This document shows positions 1-8,651 of a stretch of DNA of 49,745 bases, piece by piece. The translations under genes were made by a program, and so were the position numbers. This DNA comes from Paracoccaceae bacterium (lineage in GTDB: Bacteria; Pseudomonadota; Alphaproteobacteria; Rhodobacterales; Rhodobacteraceae), in contig JASJCC010000002.1 in the NCBI GenBank assembly GCA_030066175.1, positions 1-49,745 of the forward strand. Reading direction: 5' to 3'. Numbering within the stretch: the first letter of the stretch is position 1; each line of letters begins with the position of its first letter. The notes under the pieces are model-generated. The model made no database searches, was not told the DNA's origin, and saw only the letters and a program-made list of their open reading frames with translations.

Positions 1-243
1 CGCTGACACGGCAGGCGCAGGGTTTTGCCGATCGGCTGGATGCGCTATCGCAAGCGGCTTCGCCCTCCCGGTCCGCGCGCGCGCAAGCGTTTTTGGAGGT
101 GGCGGATGCCGGCTTTGACCTGCGGGGCATGGCGGCATCCGCCACCTCCAAAAACGCTTGCGCGCGCGCGGACCGGGAGGGCGAAGCCGCTTGCGATAGC
201 GCATCCAGCCGATCGGCAAAACCCTGCGCCTGCCGTGTCAGCG
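1..243. repeat. Perfect 111-bp inverted repeat at window edge
   Basis: Bases 1-111 are the exact reverse complement of bases 133-243, separated by a 21-base spacer (112-132). No mismatch was found when reading the arms base by base. The right arm lies inside the open reading frame that starts at 352 on the minus strand, so it is probably the authentic copy and the left arm a mirrored one. A perfect repeat that starts exactly at base 1 is typical of a fold-back chimera at a contig end. A genuine palindrome this long would be genetically unstable. Confidence 0.9.
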
Positions 244-352
244 TGTCACCCACCGCCACGCCCGCAACCAGCAAAAAAGCCATTGCCGCCAAACCGATGC
301 GAAACCGTTGCGTGATGCCTGCCTCCTCTCCCTGCCTCACGCCGGTCGTCAT
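1..352 (-). CDS. Membrane-anchored protein of unknown function, fragment
   Basis: The ATG at 352 overlaps the stop of the upstream gene by four bases (ATGA), which argues for a translated downstream partner. The N-terminus (MTTGVRQGEEAGITQRF) is followed by a hydrophobic segment, roughly residues 19-34, and then a polar alanine- and arginine-rich stretch, suggesting one membrane anchor or an uncleaved signal. The frame stays open to the window edge, but beyond about base 133 it runs into the mirrored arm of the fold-back, so only about the first 73 residues can be trusted. I do not recognise the family. It is probably the operon partner of the secreted protein encoded just upstream. Confidence 0.55.
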   Translation of the reverse strand, partial: MTTGVRQGEEAGITQRFRIGLAAMAFLLVAGVAVGDTLTRQAQGFADRLDALSQAASPSRSARAQAFLEVADAAMPRRSKPASATSKNACARADREGEAACDSASSRSAKPCACRVS

Positions 353-843
353 TCCTGGTAAAACAGCGCCTCGGGTAGGCCCAGATCATCGACCCAGACA
401 TACCAGAACACATCCGTTGGCCCGATCACGTAATCCACCACCTCGAACCCGGCGCCCTGGCGGCGCAAGAGCACCATGACCACGTCGCTCATCGCGTCCA
501 TCTGCCAGGCCTCGGCCATCGGTGTGCGATTCCAGTCAATGGGATTGCCCGCGGGCGTCAAAGGGGTGCCTTGCAGATAGACCCAGTCACCATCGCTGCG
601 CAGCACGTCGACGAGAAAGATCACCGGTTGGGTCAGTTCCCGCCCAATGGGCACCCGCGCCGCATCCATGATCGCCTGCCGCTCGGCCGAGCCGCGCTGC
701 GGGATTGTGTAGCGCGACCCCGCAAGAATGACATCAGGCGCCTGCGCCACCGGCGCGATCGGCATCCGCCCCGCGCTCTGCGCCCACTCCGGCGTCGCAA
801 TCAGCGCGACCAGTGTCAAGGCGTTCAGAAGAAAGGATTTCAT
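349..843 (-). CDS. Secreted protein of unknown function
   Basis: A 164-residue protein with a clear Sec signal peptide (MKSFLLNALTLVALIATPEWAQSAG), so it should act in the periplasm. The mature part has a conserved-looking core: RQAIMDAAR near the start, then VIFLVDVLRSDGDWVYLQGTP, a run around MSDVVMVLLRRQGAGFEVVDYVIGPTDVFW, and a C-terminal tail ending in FYQE. The pattern of short strands with Trp and Gly resembles small periplasmic proteins that are annotated only as hypothetical. No catalytic motif is visible. Its stop codon overlaps the ATG of the next minus-strand gene, so the two are probably co-translated. Function unknown. Confidence 0.75.
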   Translation of the reverse strand: MKSFLLNALTLVALIATPEWAQSAGRMPIAPVAQAPDVILAGSRYTIPQRGSAERQAIMDAARVPIGRELTQPVIFLVDVLRSDGDWVYLQGTPLTPAGNPIDWNRTPMAEAWQMDAMSDVVMVLLRRQGAGFEVVDYVIGPTDVFWYVWVDDLGLPEALFYQE

Positions 844-946
844 CGCGGTGCCGCTCCATCATCCAGCCCGGCATCGTTCCAAGCCGGTCGTTCGATGCAT
901 CCTGCAAGCCCGGCGCACACGCCGCCTTGACGTGGGTCAACCACGT

Positions 947-1855
947 CTATTCCCACTCCATCTGCTCAAACACCGCCTGCGCGTTGCGCCCGGCGAGTGC
1001 GTCGAACTGATCGAGATAGGCAAACGCTGACTGATCGACCTCGACCGAGCCGATGATGTCCCCGCCCGCCTCGATATGCGTCCGCATCTGGGTGCGCAGG
1101 TTCATGAGGTAAGCTTTGGTGTCCCGCTGCGCGGTCGTCAGCGTCGTCGCCGGCCCGTGCCCGGGGATCAGGTGTGTGGGCTCCAACGCCTCGACCGCGG
1201 CAAAGGCCTCAAGCCAGGTGGCGCTATCGGAAAACGCCATGACACCCAGCACCCGGCCGACATAGACGATGTCGCCAGTAAAGACGACGCCTGCCTCGGG
1301 CAGCCAGACAAAGCTGTCGCCGGGGGTATGCGCGGCTCCCACATGGTGCAGCTCGATCAACCGCCCACCGATGGACAGATCATGCCGGGCCTCGAACGTG
1401 ACATCTGCATAAGCGGGCGTCGTGCCTTCCAACCCGTCCCCCACCAGCTGCGACAGCATCGTCAGCTGCAAAGACCCGCGGTCCTGCTGATCCGTTACTG
1501 CCGCCTCAGACGCAATCACCTGCGCCCCTTGCGCCTGCCAATAGCCATTGCCGAGCCAGCGGTGATCCTGCCCGCCGGTGTTGATCACATGTGTCACGGG
1601 TCGGTCGGTCAGCCCGCGGATCACGTCTTGCAACGCCTCGGCACCCTGCCAGGTGCCGCCCGGGTCGATCAGCACCGCACCCTCGGACGTTTCAATCAGC
1701 CCGAAGGTGGCGTTGTTGCCGAGGTTTTCGAGATCGCGCTGTTCCGCCGGACCTTCCAACGCCCAGATGCCAGGCGCGACGACCTGCACCTTCAGCTCTG
1801 CCACAGCCGCAACAGGCGCCAACAGGCAGACCAAAACCGCAACAACACGCAGCAT
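947..1855 (-). CDS. Periplasmic metallo-beta-lactamase-fold hydrolase with degenerate first metal motif
   Basis: About 302 residues. I chose the ATG at 1855 because a GGGAGGGG stretch precedes it at suitable spacing and the protein then begins with a Sec signal ([20 protein letters not shown]). The fold is recognisable: a strand-turn LIDPGGTW, then [17 protein letters not shown] where the canonical HxHxDH should be, a downstream histidine in [10 protein letters not shown], the aspartate of VFTGDIVY, and the last histidine in LIPGHGP. The first two histidines are replaced by Gly-Gly in NTGGQDH, so one zinc site is altered. It resembles the exported metallohydrolases linked to quinoprotein relay systems. 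It sits downstream of the molybdenum hydroxylase genes on the same strand, 150 bases away past a likely terminator. The substrate is unknown. Confidence 0.75.
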   Translation of the reverse strand: MLRVVAVLVCLLAPVAAVAELKVQVVAPGIWALEGPAEQRDLENLGNNATFGLIETSEGAVLIDPGGTWQGAEALQDVIRGLTDRPVTHVINTGGQDHRWLGNGYWQAQGAQVIASEAAVTDQQDRGSLQLTMLSQLVGDGLEGTTPAYADVTFEARHDLSIGGRLIELHHVGAAHTPGDSFVWLPEAGVVFTGDIVYVGRVLGVMAFSDSATWLEAFAAVEALEPTHLIPGHGPATTLTTAQRDTKAYLMNLRTQMRTHIEAGGDIIGSVEVDQSAFAYLDQFDALAGRNAQAVFEQMEWE

Positions 1856-1970
1856 CGCGAACCCCTCCCACACATGCATTCTGAAACCGCAATGTGAAAG
1901 ACGGCGGCCCACACGTCCAGTGCACGGCCACCGTCATCCCTGCGGCATAAGGCTGCAAAAGAAGGGATCG

Positions 1971-1998
1971 GGAGGCGCCTCAACCAAAGGGCGCCTCC
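1971..1998 (-). terminator. Hairpin downstream of iorB-like gene
   Basis: A perfect 9-bp stem (GGAGGCGCC, 1971-1979, with GGCGCCTCC, 1990-1998) with a 10-base loop begins eight bases past the stop codon of the molybdenum hydroxylase large subunit. Read on the minus strand it is followed by CGATCCCTTCTTTT, so the U-run is displaced and termination may be partial. Confidence 0.55.
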
Positions 1999-2005
1999 AA
2001 AAGGC

Positions 2006-4183
2006 TCAGGCGAGCCCGTGTTTGGTGAACGGCAGCTCGCGCACGCGCGTGTCCGTCGCGGCAAAGACCGCGTTGGCCACTGCCGGGCCGATGGGCGGCG
2101 TTGCCGGTTCACCTATCCCGGTCGGCGCCTCGGTGGAGGCGACCATATGCACCTCGACCTCAGGCATGTCGGTGATGCGCAGGGGCGTGTAATCGGGATA
2201 GTTGCTCTGATCGACCTCGCCATCCGTCATCGTGATCTCTTCGCGCAGGATGGCCGACAGGCCATAGCCCAGCCCACCTTCGACCTGTGCGACGATGTTG
2301 TCGGGGTTCACCTGGATGCCGCAATCGACCCCGCAGGTGACCTTTTCGACCTTGACGGTGCCGTCCTCGCGGATCCTGACATCGGCGATCTCGGCCACAT
2401 AGCTGTTAAAGCTCTTGTGGACCGCGATACCGCGATGCGTGCCCTCGGGCCCCGCCGGACCGGCCTTTTCCGCCGCCAGCTGCAGCACCCCGGCCAGGCG
2501 CGGATCATCGCCCAGATAGGCCAGCCGGAACTCCACCGGATCGCGCCCGGCGGCCTGCGCCAGTTCGTCCATCATGGTTTCCATCACATAGGCCGTATGG
2601 GTATGCCCGACCGAGCGCCACCACAGCACCGGCACGCCGACCGGCGGGTGATGCACATCCACATGCATGTCGGGGATCGCATAGGTCGTGTCGCTGACCC
2701 CTTCGACGGTGGAGTGATCGACGCCGTCATGCACGACAAAGCTCTCGAACCCGGTGCCGGTGAAGATCGACTGACTGACCACCCGATGCTCCCAGCCCGA
2801 GATGTTGCCCTCGGCATCCAGCCCCGCGCGCACCCGGTGCACCGCCAAAGGCCGGTAATAGCCGCCACGGATGTCATCCTCCCGCGAATAGACCAGCTTG
2901 ATCGGGCGGGCCTCGTTGCCAGCGTCCAGCCAGGCCTTGCCGATCATCGCGGTCTCAGCGGCCAGATGCGCGTCAGGCGTGGCGCGCCGGCCGAACGATC
3001 CGCCACCCCAGTTGGTGTTGATCGCCACTTGCGGGAACTCAAGCCCCAGCACACCGGCCACGGTGCCATGATCGATGGTCTGGATCTGCGACCCACCCCA
3101 GAGCGTGGCGCTGCTGCCATCATAGAGGATGGTCATGTCCAAGGGCTCCATCGTCGCGTGCGCGAGGAAGGGAAAGACATATTCCGCCTCGATCACCTGC
3201 GCCGCTGCCGCCAATTTGCCCGCCGCATCGCCGCGCGGGGATGAGGGCAGACCGGTCTCATCCAGCTTGGCCCGGAACTCAGCCAGCAGGGTGTCGGTGC
3301 CGCGGGTTTCGCCGCTGCCCTCTTCCCAGTCCAGCACCAGCGCCTCGCGCGCCTGCATCGCGGTCCAGGTGTTGTTGGCGACAACCACCGCGCCCTGCGG
3401 GATCTGCAGCACCGCCGCAACGCCGTCCATGGCCAGCGCGTCGGTGGCATCCATCGACGCCAACGTCGCACCAAAGCGCGGCGGGCGGGCGGTCATGGCG
3501 ACCAAAGCGCCCTCGGGCTGGTTGTCCATGCCAAAGAGACCTACGCTGCCGCGGGTCTTCAGCGGGATTTCCACGCGCGGGAATTCCTTGCCGATATAGA
3601 CCCACTGGTCGGGTGTCTTCAGCATCACCTCGGCGGGTGGGGTCTGCGCCGCTGCGGCACTCGACATCTCACCAAGCGTGGCCTCATTGCCGCCACCGCG
3701 GATCACGCCGCCGGCGATGGTGATGTCGCCCGCGGGCACACTCCATTCCGCCGCCGCCGCCTGCACCAGCATGGCCCGCGCCGTGGCGCCGGCCTGGCGG
3801 TACTGGTCAAACGAATTGGCAATCGCGGTCGATCCGCCGGTGCCCTGCACACCGAAGAGGAAGTTCGTGTAGACCTCGGGGTTCGACGGCGCATGGGTCG
3901 CCTCCACCTGCTCAGGGGCAGCATCCAGTTCCTCGGCCACCAACGTGGCGAGGCCTGTCGCGGCGCCCTGGCCTTTGTCGAGATGCTTGCTGAGCACGAT
4001 CACCCGGTTGTCCGGCGTGACATGCACATAAGGCGTGGCCAGCATGTCACCGCCCGCGGCCACCGCCGTGCGCGGCATCATCGTGCCGATCAGCAGGCCA
4101 CCGACGGCCCCGGCCGACAGTTTCAGAAAGGTCCGCCGAGTCGGTTTCGGCGTGGGCATGGCTTTGTCCAGATAATGTAGCAT
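2006..4183 (-). CDS. iorB: Molybdopterin-containing aldehyde oxidase/isoquinoline 1-oxidoreductase type, large subunit
   Basis: A 725-residue xanthine dehydrogenase-family subunit that binds the molybdenum cofactor. I chose the ATG at 4183 because GGAGG lies six bases upstream; an ATG at 4159 is the alternative. The N-terminus carries a twin-arginine signal ([16 protein letters not shown]), so the enzyme is exported folded to the periplasm, and the small subunit, which lacks a signal, would travel with it. Recognisable family blocks are [93 protein letters not shown] and the C-terminal [17 protein letters not shown] containing the catalytic glutamate motif. The family hydroxylates aldehydes or N-heterocycles. 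Substrate cannot be read from sequence. It is one base downstream of the [2Fe-2S] subunit gene and certainly co-transcribed. Confidence 0.88.
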   Translation of the reverse strand: MLHYLDKAMPTPKPTRRTFLKLSAGAVGGLLIGTMMPRTAVAAGGDMLATPYVHVTPDNRVIVLSKHLDKGQGAATGLATLVAEELDAAPEQVEATHAPSNPEVYTNFLFGVQGTGGSTAIANSFDQYRQAGATARAMLVQAAAAEWSVPAGDITIAGGVIRGGGNEATLGEMSSAAAAQTPPAEVMLKTPDQWVYIGKEFPRVEIPLKTRGSVGLFGMDNQPEGALVAMTARPPRFGATLASMDATDALAMDGVAAVLQIPQGAVVVANNTWTAMQAREALVLDWEEGSGETRGTDTLLAEFRAKLDETGLPSSPRGDAAGKLAAAAQVIEAEYVFPFLAHATMEPLDMTILYDGSSATLWGGSQIQTIDHGTVAGVLGLEFPQVAINTNWGGGSFGRRATPDAHLAAETAMIGKAWLDAGNEARPIKLVYSREDDIRGGYYRPLAVHRVRAGLDAEGNISGWEHRVVSQSIFTGTGFESFVVHDGVDHSTVEGVSDTTYAIPDMHVDVHHPPVGVPVLWWRSVGHTHTAYVMETMMDELAQAAGRDPVEFRLAYLGDDPRLAGVLQLAAEKAGPAGPEGTHRGIAVHKSFNSYVAEIADVRIREDGTVKVEKVTCGVDCGIQVNPDNIVAQVEGGLGYGLSAILREEITMTDGEVDQSNYPDYTPLRITDMPEVEVHMVASTEAPTGIGEPATPPIGPAVANAVFAATDTRVRELPFTKHGLA

Positions 4184-4184
4184 C

Positions 4185-4643
4185 TTACGCCTCCAGCATT
4201 TCGGCGGCGCGATGGATCGCGCGGCGGATACGGGCATATGTGGCGCAGCGGCAAAGGTTGCCCTCCATCGCGGCGTCGATGTCTTCGTCGGTGGGCTTGG
4301 GCGTTTCCGCCAGCAACGCCGAAGCCGACATGATCTGACCCGACTGGCAATAGCCGCATTGCGGCACCTGCAGCTCGACCCAGGCGGCCTGGATGGCCTG
4401 CGCCTCGGGGCTGGCAACCGCCTCAATCGTGGTGATTTCGGCGCCTTCGAGGTCGCCCACAAAGGTCTGGCACGACCGGGTGGCATAACCGTCGATATGC
4501 ACGGTGCAGGCGCCACAAGACGCCACGCCACAGCCAAACTTTGTTCCAGTCATCTTCAATTCATCGCGCAGCAGCCACAAGAGCGGCATATCCGGGTCGG
4601 CATCGACCTCGCGCATTTCACCATTGAGTGTGAATTTCGTCAT
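4185..4643 (-). CDS. iorA: Molybdenum hydroxylase [2Fe-2S] small subunit
   Basis: A 152-residue electron-transfer subunit with the two iron-sulfur motifs of the family: a plant-type ferredoxin cluster in [17 protein letters not shown] plus the later RSC, and the helical cluster in [11 protein letters not shown] with [16 protein letters not shown]. It passes electrons from the molybdenum centre of the large subunit to an acceptor, usually a periplasmic cytochrome c. The start at 4643 is preceded by GGGAG at six bases; upstream in-frame codons add only a basic tail ([13 protein letters not shown]) that does not resemble the family. No third (FAD) subunit and no cytochrome gene are nearby, which fits the two-subunit IorAB class. 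Confidence 0.9.
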   Translation of the reverse strand: MTKFTLNGEMREVDADPDMPLLWLLRDELKMTGTKFGCGVASCGACTVHIDGYATRSCQTFVGDLEGAEITTIEAVASPEAQAIQAAWVELQVPQCGYCQSGQIMSASALLAETPKPTDEDIDAAMEGNLCRCATYARIRRAIHRAAEMLEA

Positions 4644-4714
4644 CTTCAACTCCCTGCGTCGCCGCTTTGTTGCTGGGGGACTCACGTCTGGCTGCGGCGA
4701 TCAACCATAAGTAT

Positions 4715-4753
4715 ATCTTAGCCTCAGCAATTGTATTGTCACGCCTGTGTGAC
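4715..4753 (-). promoter_or_regulatory. Possible promoter and small palindrome upstream of iorA-like gene
   Basis: On the minus strand GTGACA (4742-4737) and TAAGAT (4720-4715) are spaced 16 bases apart, a reasonable sigma-70 arrangement for the iorAB operon. The GTGACA overlaps a short inverted repeat, GTCAC-N6-GTGAC (4738-4753), that could be an operator. The region is also clearly more AT-rich than its surroundings. This is inference from pattern only. Confidence 0.3.
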
Positions 4754-4838
4754 CCGAGATTTCGCGGAATCCTGCTTGAGATTTGCCGCTTTGGATGGTG
4801 GTTATGGTGTCAGCCGCCCCGCCCGCAGGACTATGCCC

Positions 4839-6491
4839 ATGCTCCAAGTCTCAGACACCATCCGCGCCGCCGATCACCTGATCGATCTGCTTATTGCCCA
4901 GGGCAGCACGCATATCTACGGCGTACCCGGGGAAAGCTATCTGCCGGTGCTCGACGCGCTGCATGGGCGCGAAGGGCAGATCCGCTTTGTCACCTGCCGG
5001 CAAGAGGGCGGTGCCGCGATGGCCGCCGATGCGCATGGCAAGCTGACCGGGCGGCCCGGCATCTGCATGGTCACCCGCGGGCCGGGCGCCACCAATGCCA
5101 GCGCCGGTATCCACGTCGCTTTTCAGGACTCGACCCCGATGGTCGTCTTCATCGGTCAGGTGGCGCGCAACATGACCGAGCGTGAGGCGTTCCAGGAAAT
5201 CGATTACCGCCGCATGTTCGGCCAGATGACCAAATGGGTGGCCGAAATCGACGATCCCACCCGCATCCAGGAATTCGTCACCCGCGCTTTTCGCACCGCT
5301 TTGTCGGGCCGCCCCGGCCCGGTGGTCCTGTCGCTGCCCGAGGATATGCTTTACGACACCTTTGCCGCGCCCCCGGCGCCTGCGCGCGTGACCACACCGC
5401 GCTACCAGCCCGCACCAGATGCGATGGCCGCTTTGCAAACCCGCCTCGCGCAGGCCCAGCGCCCGCTGGTCATGGCCGGCGGGGGCGGATGGACACCCGC
5501 CGGCATCGCGGCCCTGCAACGCTTTGCCGAAACGCAAAACCTGCCGGTCGGTGTCTCCTTCCGCTCGCAAGCGTTGATGAACAACGACCACCCCAACTAT
5601 ATCGGCCATTTCAGCGTTGGCGCGACGCCCTACCTCGCCGAGGCCCTCGCCCAGACCGACCTTCTGATCGCCATCGGCCCGCGCCTCGGCGAAAGCACCA
5701 CCGGCGGCTACACCCTGATTGACACACCCGTGCCGGCACAGTCGCTGGCGCATGTCTTCCCCGCGCCCGAAGAGCTTGGCCGCGTCTTCGAGCCCGAAAT
5801 CTCCCTCGTCGCCGACACCGAAAGCTTCTGCACCTTGGCTGCCGACTGGCCCCCCATCGCGCCTGACCGCTTTGCCCCCAATGTCCAGGCCCTGCGCGTG
5901 CAATACGAGGCGTTCAATACGCCCACATCCGTCCCCAACGACCCGCTGGCACCCTATTTCGCCCATATGGCCGACGTACTGCCGCCCGACGCCATAATCT
6001 GCAACGGCGCCGGCAATTACGCCGCCTGGCTGCATCGCTTTTACCGCTACCGCAGTCCCGGCACGCAACTGGCACCAACCTCCGGCTCCATGGGCTACGG
6101 CCTGCCCGGCGCGATTGGCGCGGCCACGGCACAAGAGGGGCGCGAGGTTTTCGCCATCGCCGGCGACGGCTGTTTCATGATGACCTGCCAGGAAATGGCC
6201 ACCGCTGCGCATCACGGGTTAAACCTGACGGTGATCGTGATCGACAATGGCCGCTACGGCACGATCCGCGCGCATCAGGAACGCGAATACCCCGGTCGCG
6301 TCTCGGGCACTGCGCTGACGAACCCGGATTTCTGCGCTTTCGCCCGCTCCTTCGGCGCCGAAGCGGCGGAGGCGCCGGATTTGCAGAGCTTTGTCGATGC
6401 CCTCGCGGCCGCGCGCGCCCGCGGCGGGCTCAACCTGATCAGCGTGAAGGTCGACCCGGCCTACCTCTCCCCGGGCAAGACGATCTCCTGA
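4839..6491 (+). CDS. Thiamine diphosphate-dependent enzyme, acetolactate synthase-like
   Basis: About 550 residues with the three-domain order of the family: N-terminal pyrimidine-binding domain with the catalytic glutamate in TCRQEGGAAMAADAHGKLTG and YGVPGES just before it, a central FAD/nucleotide-type domain (roughly 190-330), and the C-terminal diphosphate-binding domain with AGDGCFMMTCQEM...VIDNGRYGT. The ATG at 4839 is favoured by AGGA eight bases upstream; ATG 4833 is equally in frame. No small regulatory subunit follows, and the locus is not with branched-chain amino acid genes, so a catabolic lyase or decarboxylase role is more likely than anabolic acetolactate synthase. It stands alone, divergent from iorAB and convergent with nagA (four bases between ends). 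Confidence 0.8.
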   Translation: MLQVSDTIRAADHLIDLLIAQGSTHIYGVPGESYLPVLDALHGREGQIRFVTCRQEGGAAMAADAHGKLTGRPGICMVTRGPGATNASAGIHVAFQDSTPMVVFIGQVARNMTEREAFQEIDYRRMFGQMTKWVAEIDDPTRIQEFVTRAFRTALSGRPGPVVLSLPEDMLYDTFAAPPAPARVTTPRYQPAPDAMAALQTRLAQAQRPLVMAGGGGWTPAGIAALQRFAETQNLPVGVSFRSQALMNNDHPNYIGHFSVGATPYLAEALAQTDLLIAIGPRLGESTTGGYTLIDTPVPAQSLAHVFPAPEELGRVFEPEISLVADTESFCTLAADWPPIAPDRFAPNVQALRVQYEAFNTPTSVPNDPLAPYFAHMADVLPPDAIICNGAGNYAAWLHRFYRYRSPGTQLAPTSGSMGYGLPGAIGAATAQEGREVFAIAGDGCFMMTCQEMATAAHHGLNLTVIVIDNGRYGTIRAHQEREYPGRVSGTALTNPDFCAFARSFGAEAAEAPDLQSFVDALAAARARGGLNLISVKVDPAYLSPGKTIS

Positions 6492-6495
6492 GCGG

Positions 6496-7626
6496 CTAAG
6501 GCAGGGGCGAATACCGCCCCTCTGCGTCCAGATAGATCCCGTGCCAGGGCCGCCCCGCAGCAAACCGGCCAAAACCACAATCGTCGCGCAACAAACCCGC
6601 CGGGACCGAGGTTGCCATCGCCAACGCGCTCTCGCGCGCCACCCCAACCTGCCCCGTCATCACCGATAAGGCCGTCGGCAGGTCCAGATCGGCCCCCGCC
6701 AGCGTCCCGTCCTCCAATGTCAGCCGCCCCTCGCGCCGCAGCACCCTTCGTCCGTTCAGCGTGAAATCGGTGATCTCCGACCCGGCGGTCGCCATCGCGT
6801 CCGTCACCAGAAACACACCTCCGGGACCGCGTTTTGCCGCCAAGGCCGCTCGCATGCTCGCGGGATGCACATGGATGCCGTCGGCGATCAGACCGGCTGA
6901 CACGTGGCCCATGTCCAAAGCCGCCCCCACCAGCCCTGGCTCCCGCGACCCTAGCTGGCTCATCGCGTTGAAGAGATGCGTGGCGCAGCGCGCCCCTGCC
7001 TTGAACGACGACAAAGCCTTCTCATAGATGCAATCGGTATGACCAAGCGACACGATCACCCCCGCCTCGGCCAGCTCTGCGATCTGGGAATCGCTCACAC
7101 TCTCCGGCGCCACCGTCAGCATCAAGTTCGGCACCCGCCTGGCGACCTCGATCAGGAACGTCAGGTCAGCGTCCTCCATCGGCCGGATCAGCGCCGGATC
7201 ATGCGCCCCTTTGCGCGCCACCGAAAGGTGCGGTCCCTCCAGATGCAGGCCAATCACCCCCGGCACACCCTGCGCCACGGCCTTTGCCACCGCTTCCACC
7301 GCCGCGCGCGTCTTGTCCGGCGTGTCGGTGATCAAGGTCGGCAACAGCCCGCGGGTCCCGGTCGTCGCATGCGCCGCAGCGATGGCCGCGACCCCGTCAA
7401 CCGAGGTCTCATCGTTGAACATCACCCCGCCGCCGCCATTGACCTGCAGGTCAACAAAGCCGGGCAACAAAGTGCCACCGTCCAACGCGGTCAGCGCATA
7501 CCCGTCCGGCACAGCGTCAGCATCACACAGCCCGTCAAACACCCCATCCGTCAGCAGCACCGCCTTGCCGGTATGCAGCTCCAAACCGTCAAACACATCC
7601 GCGCCGGTATAGGCCCGCCTGCTCAT
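6496..7626 (-). CDS. nagA: N-acetylglucosamine-6-phosphate deacetylase
   Basis: A 376-residue amidohydrolase-fold enzyme that removes the acetyl group from GlcNAc-6-phosphate in the cytoplasm. Family marks are LPGFVDLQVNGGGGVMFND near residue 60, GLHLEGPHL with the metal-binding glutamate, VSLGHTDCIYEKA, ATHLFNAMSQLGSREPG with its histidine, ADGIHVHPA, and FLVTDAMATAG containing the catalytic aspartate. The start at 7626 overlaps the stop of the SIS-domain gene (ATGA), so it is translationally coupled and is the last gene of the kinase-regulator-isomerase-deacetylase operon. Its product GlcN-6-phosphate would be handled by the SIS protein encoded just upstream. Confidence 0.93.
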   Translation of the reverse strand: MSRRAYTGADVFDGLELHTGKAVLLTDGVFDGLCDADAVPDGYALTALDGGTLLPGFVDLQVNGGGGVMFNDETSVDGVAAIAAAHATTGTRGLLPTLITDTPDKTRAAVEAVAKAVAQGVPGVIGLHLEGPHLSVARKGAHDPALIRPMEDADLTFLIEVARRVPNLMLTVAPESVSDSQIAELAEAGVIVSLGHTDCIYEKALSSFKAGARCATHLFNAMSQLGSREPGLVGAALDMGHVSAGLIADGIHVHPASMRAALAAKRGPGGVFLVTDAMATAGSEITDFTLNGRRVLRREGRLTLEDGTLAGADLDLPTALSVMTGQVGVARESALAMATSVPAGLLRDDCGFGRFAAGRPWHGIYLDAEGRYSPLP

Positions 7627-8651
7627 ACGGTTTCCGTCACTTTGCGCAGGTGCCGCGGCGCGTCGGGGTCGATGCCGCGCGCCACCGCGACCTGCTCGAC
7701 CATCGCGTAAAACGACACGATCAAGGAAATCGGATCGGTCAAAGGATGTGCAGTGCGCGCCACGGGAAGGCAGGTGGCGCTTTTGGCTTTGTCGGAGGTG
7801 ACAAACACCTCCGCGCCTTTGTCGGCGAGGTTGTCCACCACCTCGACCAAGGCCGCCTCTGCCCGGTCCGACGCGGCGAGGCCAATCACCGGAAAGCCCT
7901 CTTCGACAATCGACACCGGCCCGTGCAGCACCTCGGCCGAGGAATAGGATTCCGCGTGCAGCCGGCAGGTCTCCTTGAACTTCAGCGCCGCCTCGTTCGA
8001 GATCGCATAAGCCGGCCCGCGCCCCAGGCAATAGAGCGACTGCTTGCTGACCAGCTGCGCGCCGAGCGCACTCCAATCCGCTTCCGCCGCTTGCGCCAGC
8101 ACCTCTGGCAAACCCTTGAGCGCCGCGCGCAACGCGTCATCGCCGCCCCATTCCGCCAACAGCCAGACCGCCGCCACCACCGAGGTCACAAAGGTCTTTG
8201 TCGCCGCCACGCTACGCTCGGGCCCCGCATGCAGGTCCAATACGTGGGCGCAAACCTGCGCCAGGTCACTGTTCGGGTGGTTCGTCATGGCAAAGGTCAG
8301 CGCGCCTTGATCCGCCGCCATTTCTGCCATCCGCACGATATCGGGACTTCTTCCCGATTGTGAGATTGCCAAACATGTACTGCCCCGCAGCTTCAACGGC
8401 CGTTCATAGATCGACGCCACCGACGGGCCGACCGACGCCACCGGAACGCCGACGCAAAGCTCACAGGCGTATTTGAAATAGGTCGCCGCATGGTCCGACG
8501 ATCCGCGCGCGACGGAAATCAAAAACGCCGGATCATGCGCCGCCAAGGCCGCCGCCGCCGCGCGCATGTCGTCGGCGCCTTTGGTCAGCAAGGTTTCCAC
8601 CGCGTCCGGGATCTCGCGGATCTCGTGGCGCATATGCGTCTTAGCCGTCAT
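7623..8651 (-). CDS. nagB-II: SIS-domain glucosamine-6-phosphate deaminase/isomerase
   Basis: A 342-residue protein of two SIS domains, corresponding to the isomerase half of GlmS without the glutaminase half. Visible sugar-phosphate motifs are SVARGSSDHAATYFKYACE and the SQSGRSPDIVRMAE phosphate loop in domain one (about residues 45-115), ERSVAATKTFV, then LGRGPAYAISNEAALKFKE and CRLHAESYSSAEVLHGP in domain two. This architecture matches the NagB-II type deaminases that replace classical NagB in many proteobacteria, giving fructose-6-phosphate and ammonia. It lies between the GntR regulator and nagA with ATGA overlaps on both sides, which supports the role. A GlmS-like amino-transfer activity is unlikely without the glutaminase domain. 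Confidence 0.85.
   Translation of the reverse strand: MTAKTHMRHEIREIPDAVETLLTKGADDMRAAAAALAAHDPAFLISVARGSSDHAATYFKYACELCVGVPVASVGPSVASIYERPLKLRGSTCLAISQSGRSPDIVRMAEMAADQGALTFAMTNHPNSDLAQVCAHVLDLHAGPERSVAATKTFVTSVVAAVWLLAEWGGDDALRAALKGLPEVLAQAAEADWSALGAQLVSKQSLYCLGRGPAYAISNEAALKFKETCRLHAESYSSAEVLHGPVSIVEEGFPVIGLAASDRAEAALVEVVDNLADKGAEVFVTSDKAKSATCLPVARTAHPLTDPISLIVSFYAMVEQVAVARGIDPDAPRHLRKVTETV

Noticed and set aside
4184-4537. N-terminal extension of the iorB-like frame overlapping the iorA-like gene
   Set aside because: The overlap encodes an arginine- and proline-rich out-of-frame shadow of iorA, while ATG 4183 has GGAGG and a twin-arginine signal.
2006-4643. Aerobic carbon monoxide dehydrogenase or xanthine dehydrogenase
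   Set aside because: There is no FAD subunit, and the large subunit carries a twin-arginine signal, which fits the two-subunit IorAB class.
4851-6215. 454-residue minus-strand open frame opposite the ThDP enzyme
   Set aside because: High GC leaves long antisense frames open; the plus-strand protein has complete family motifs and the antisense one none.
7627-8076. Long in-frame extension of nagA
   Set aside because: It is a shadow of the SIS gene; the ATG at 7626 overlaps the upstream stop and matches the family start.
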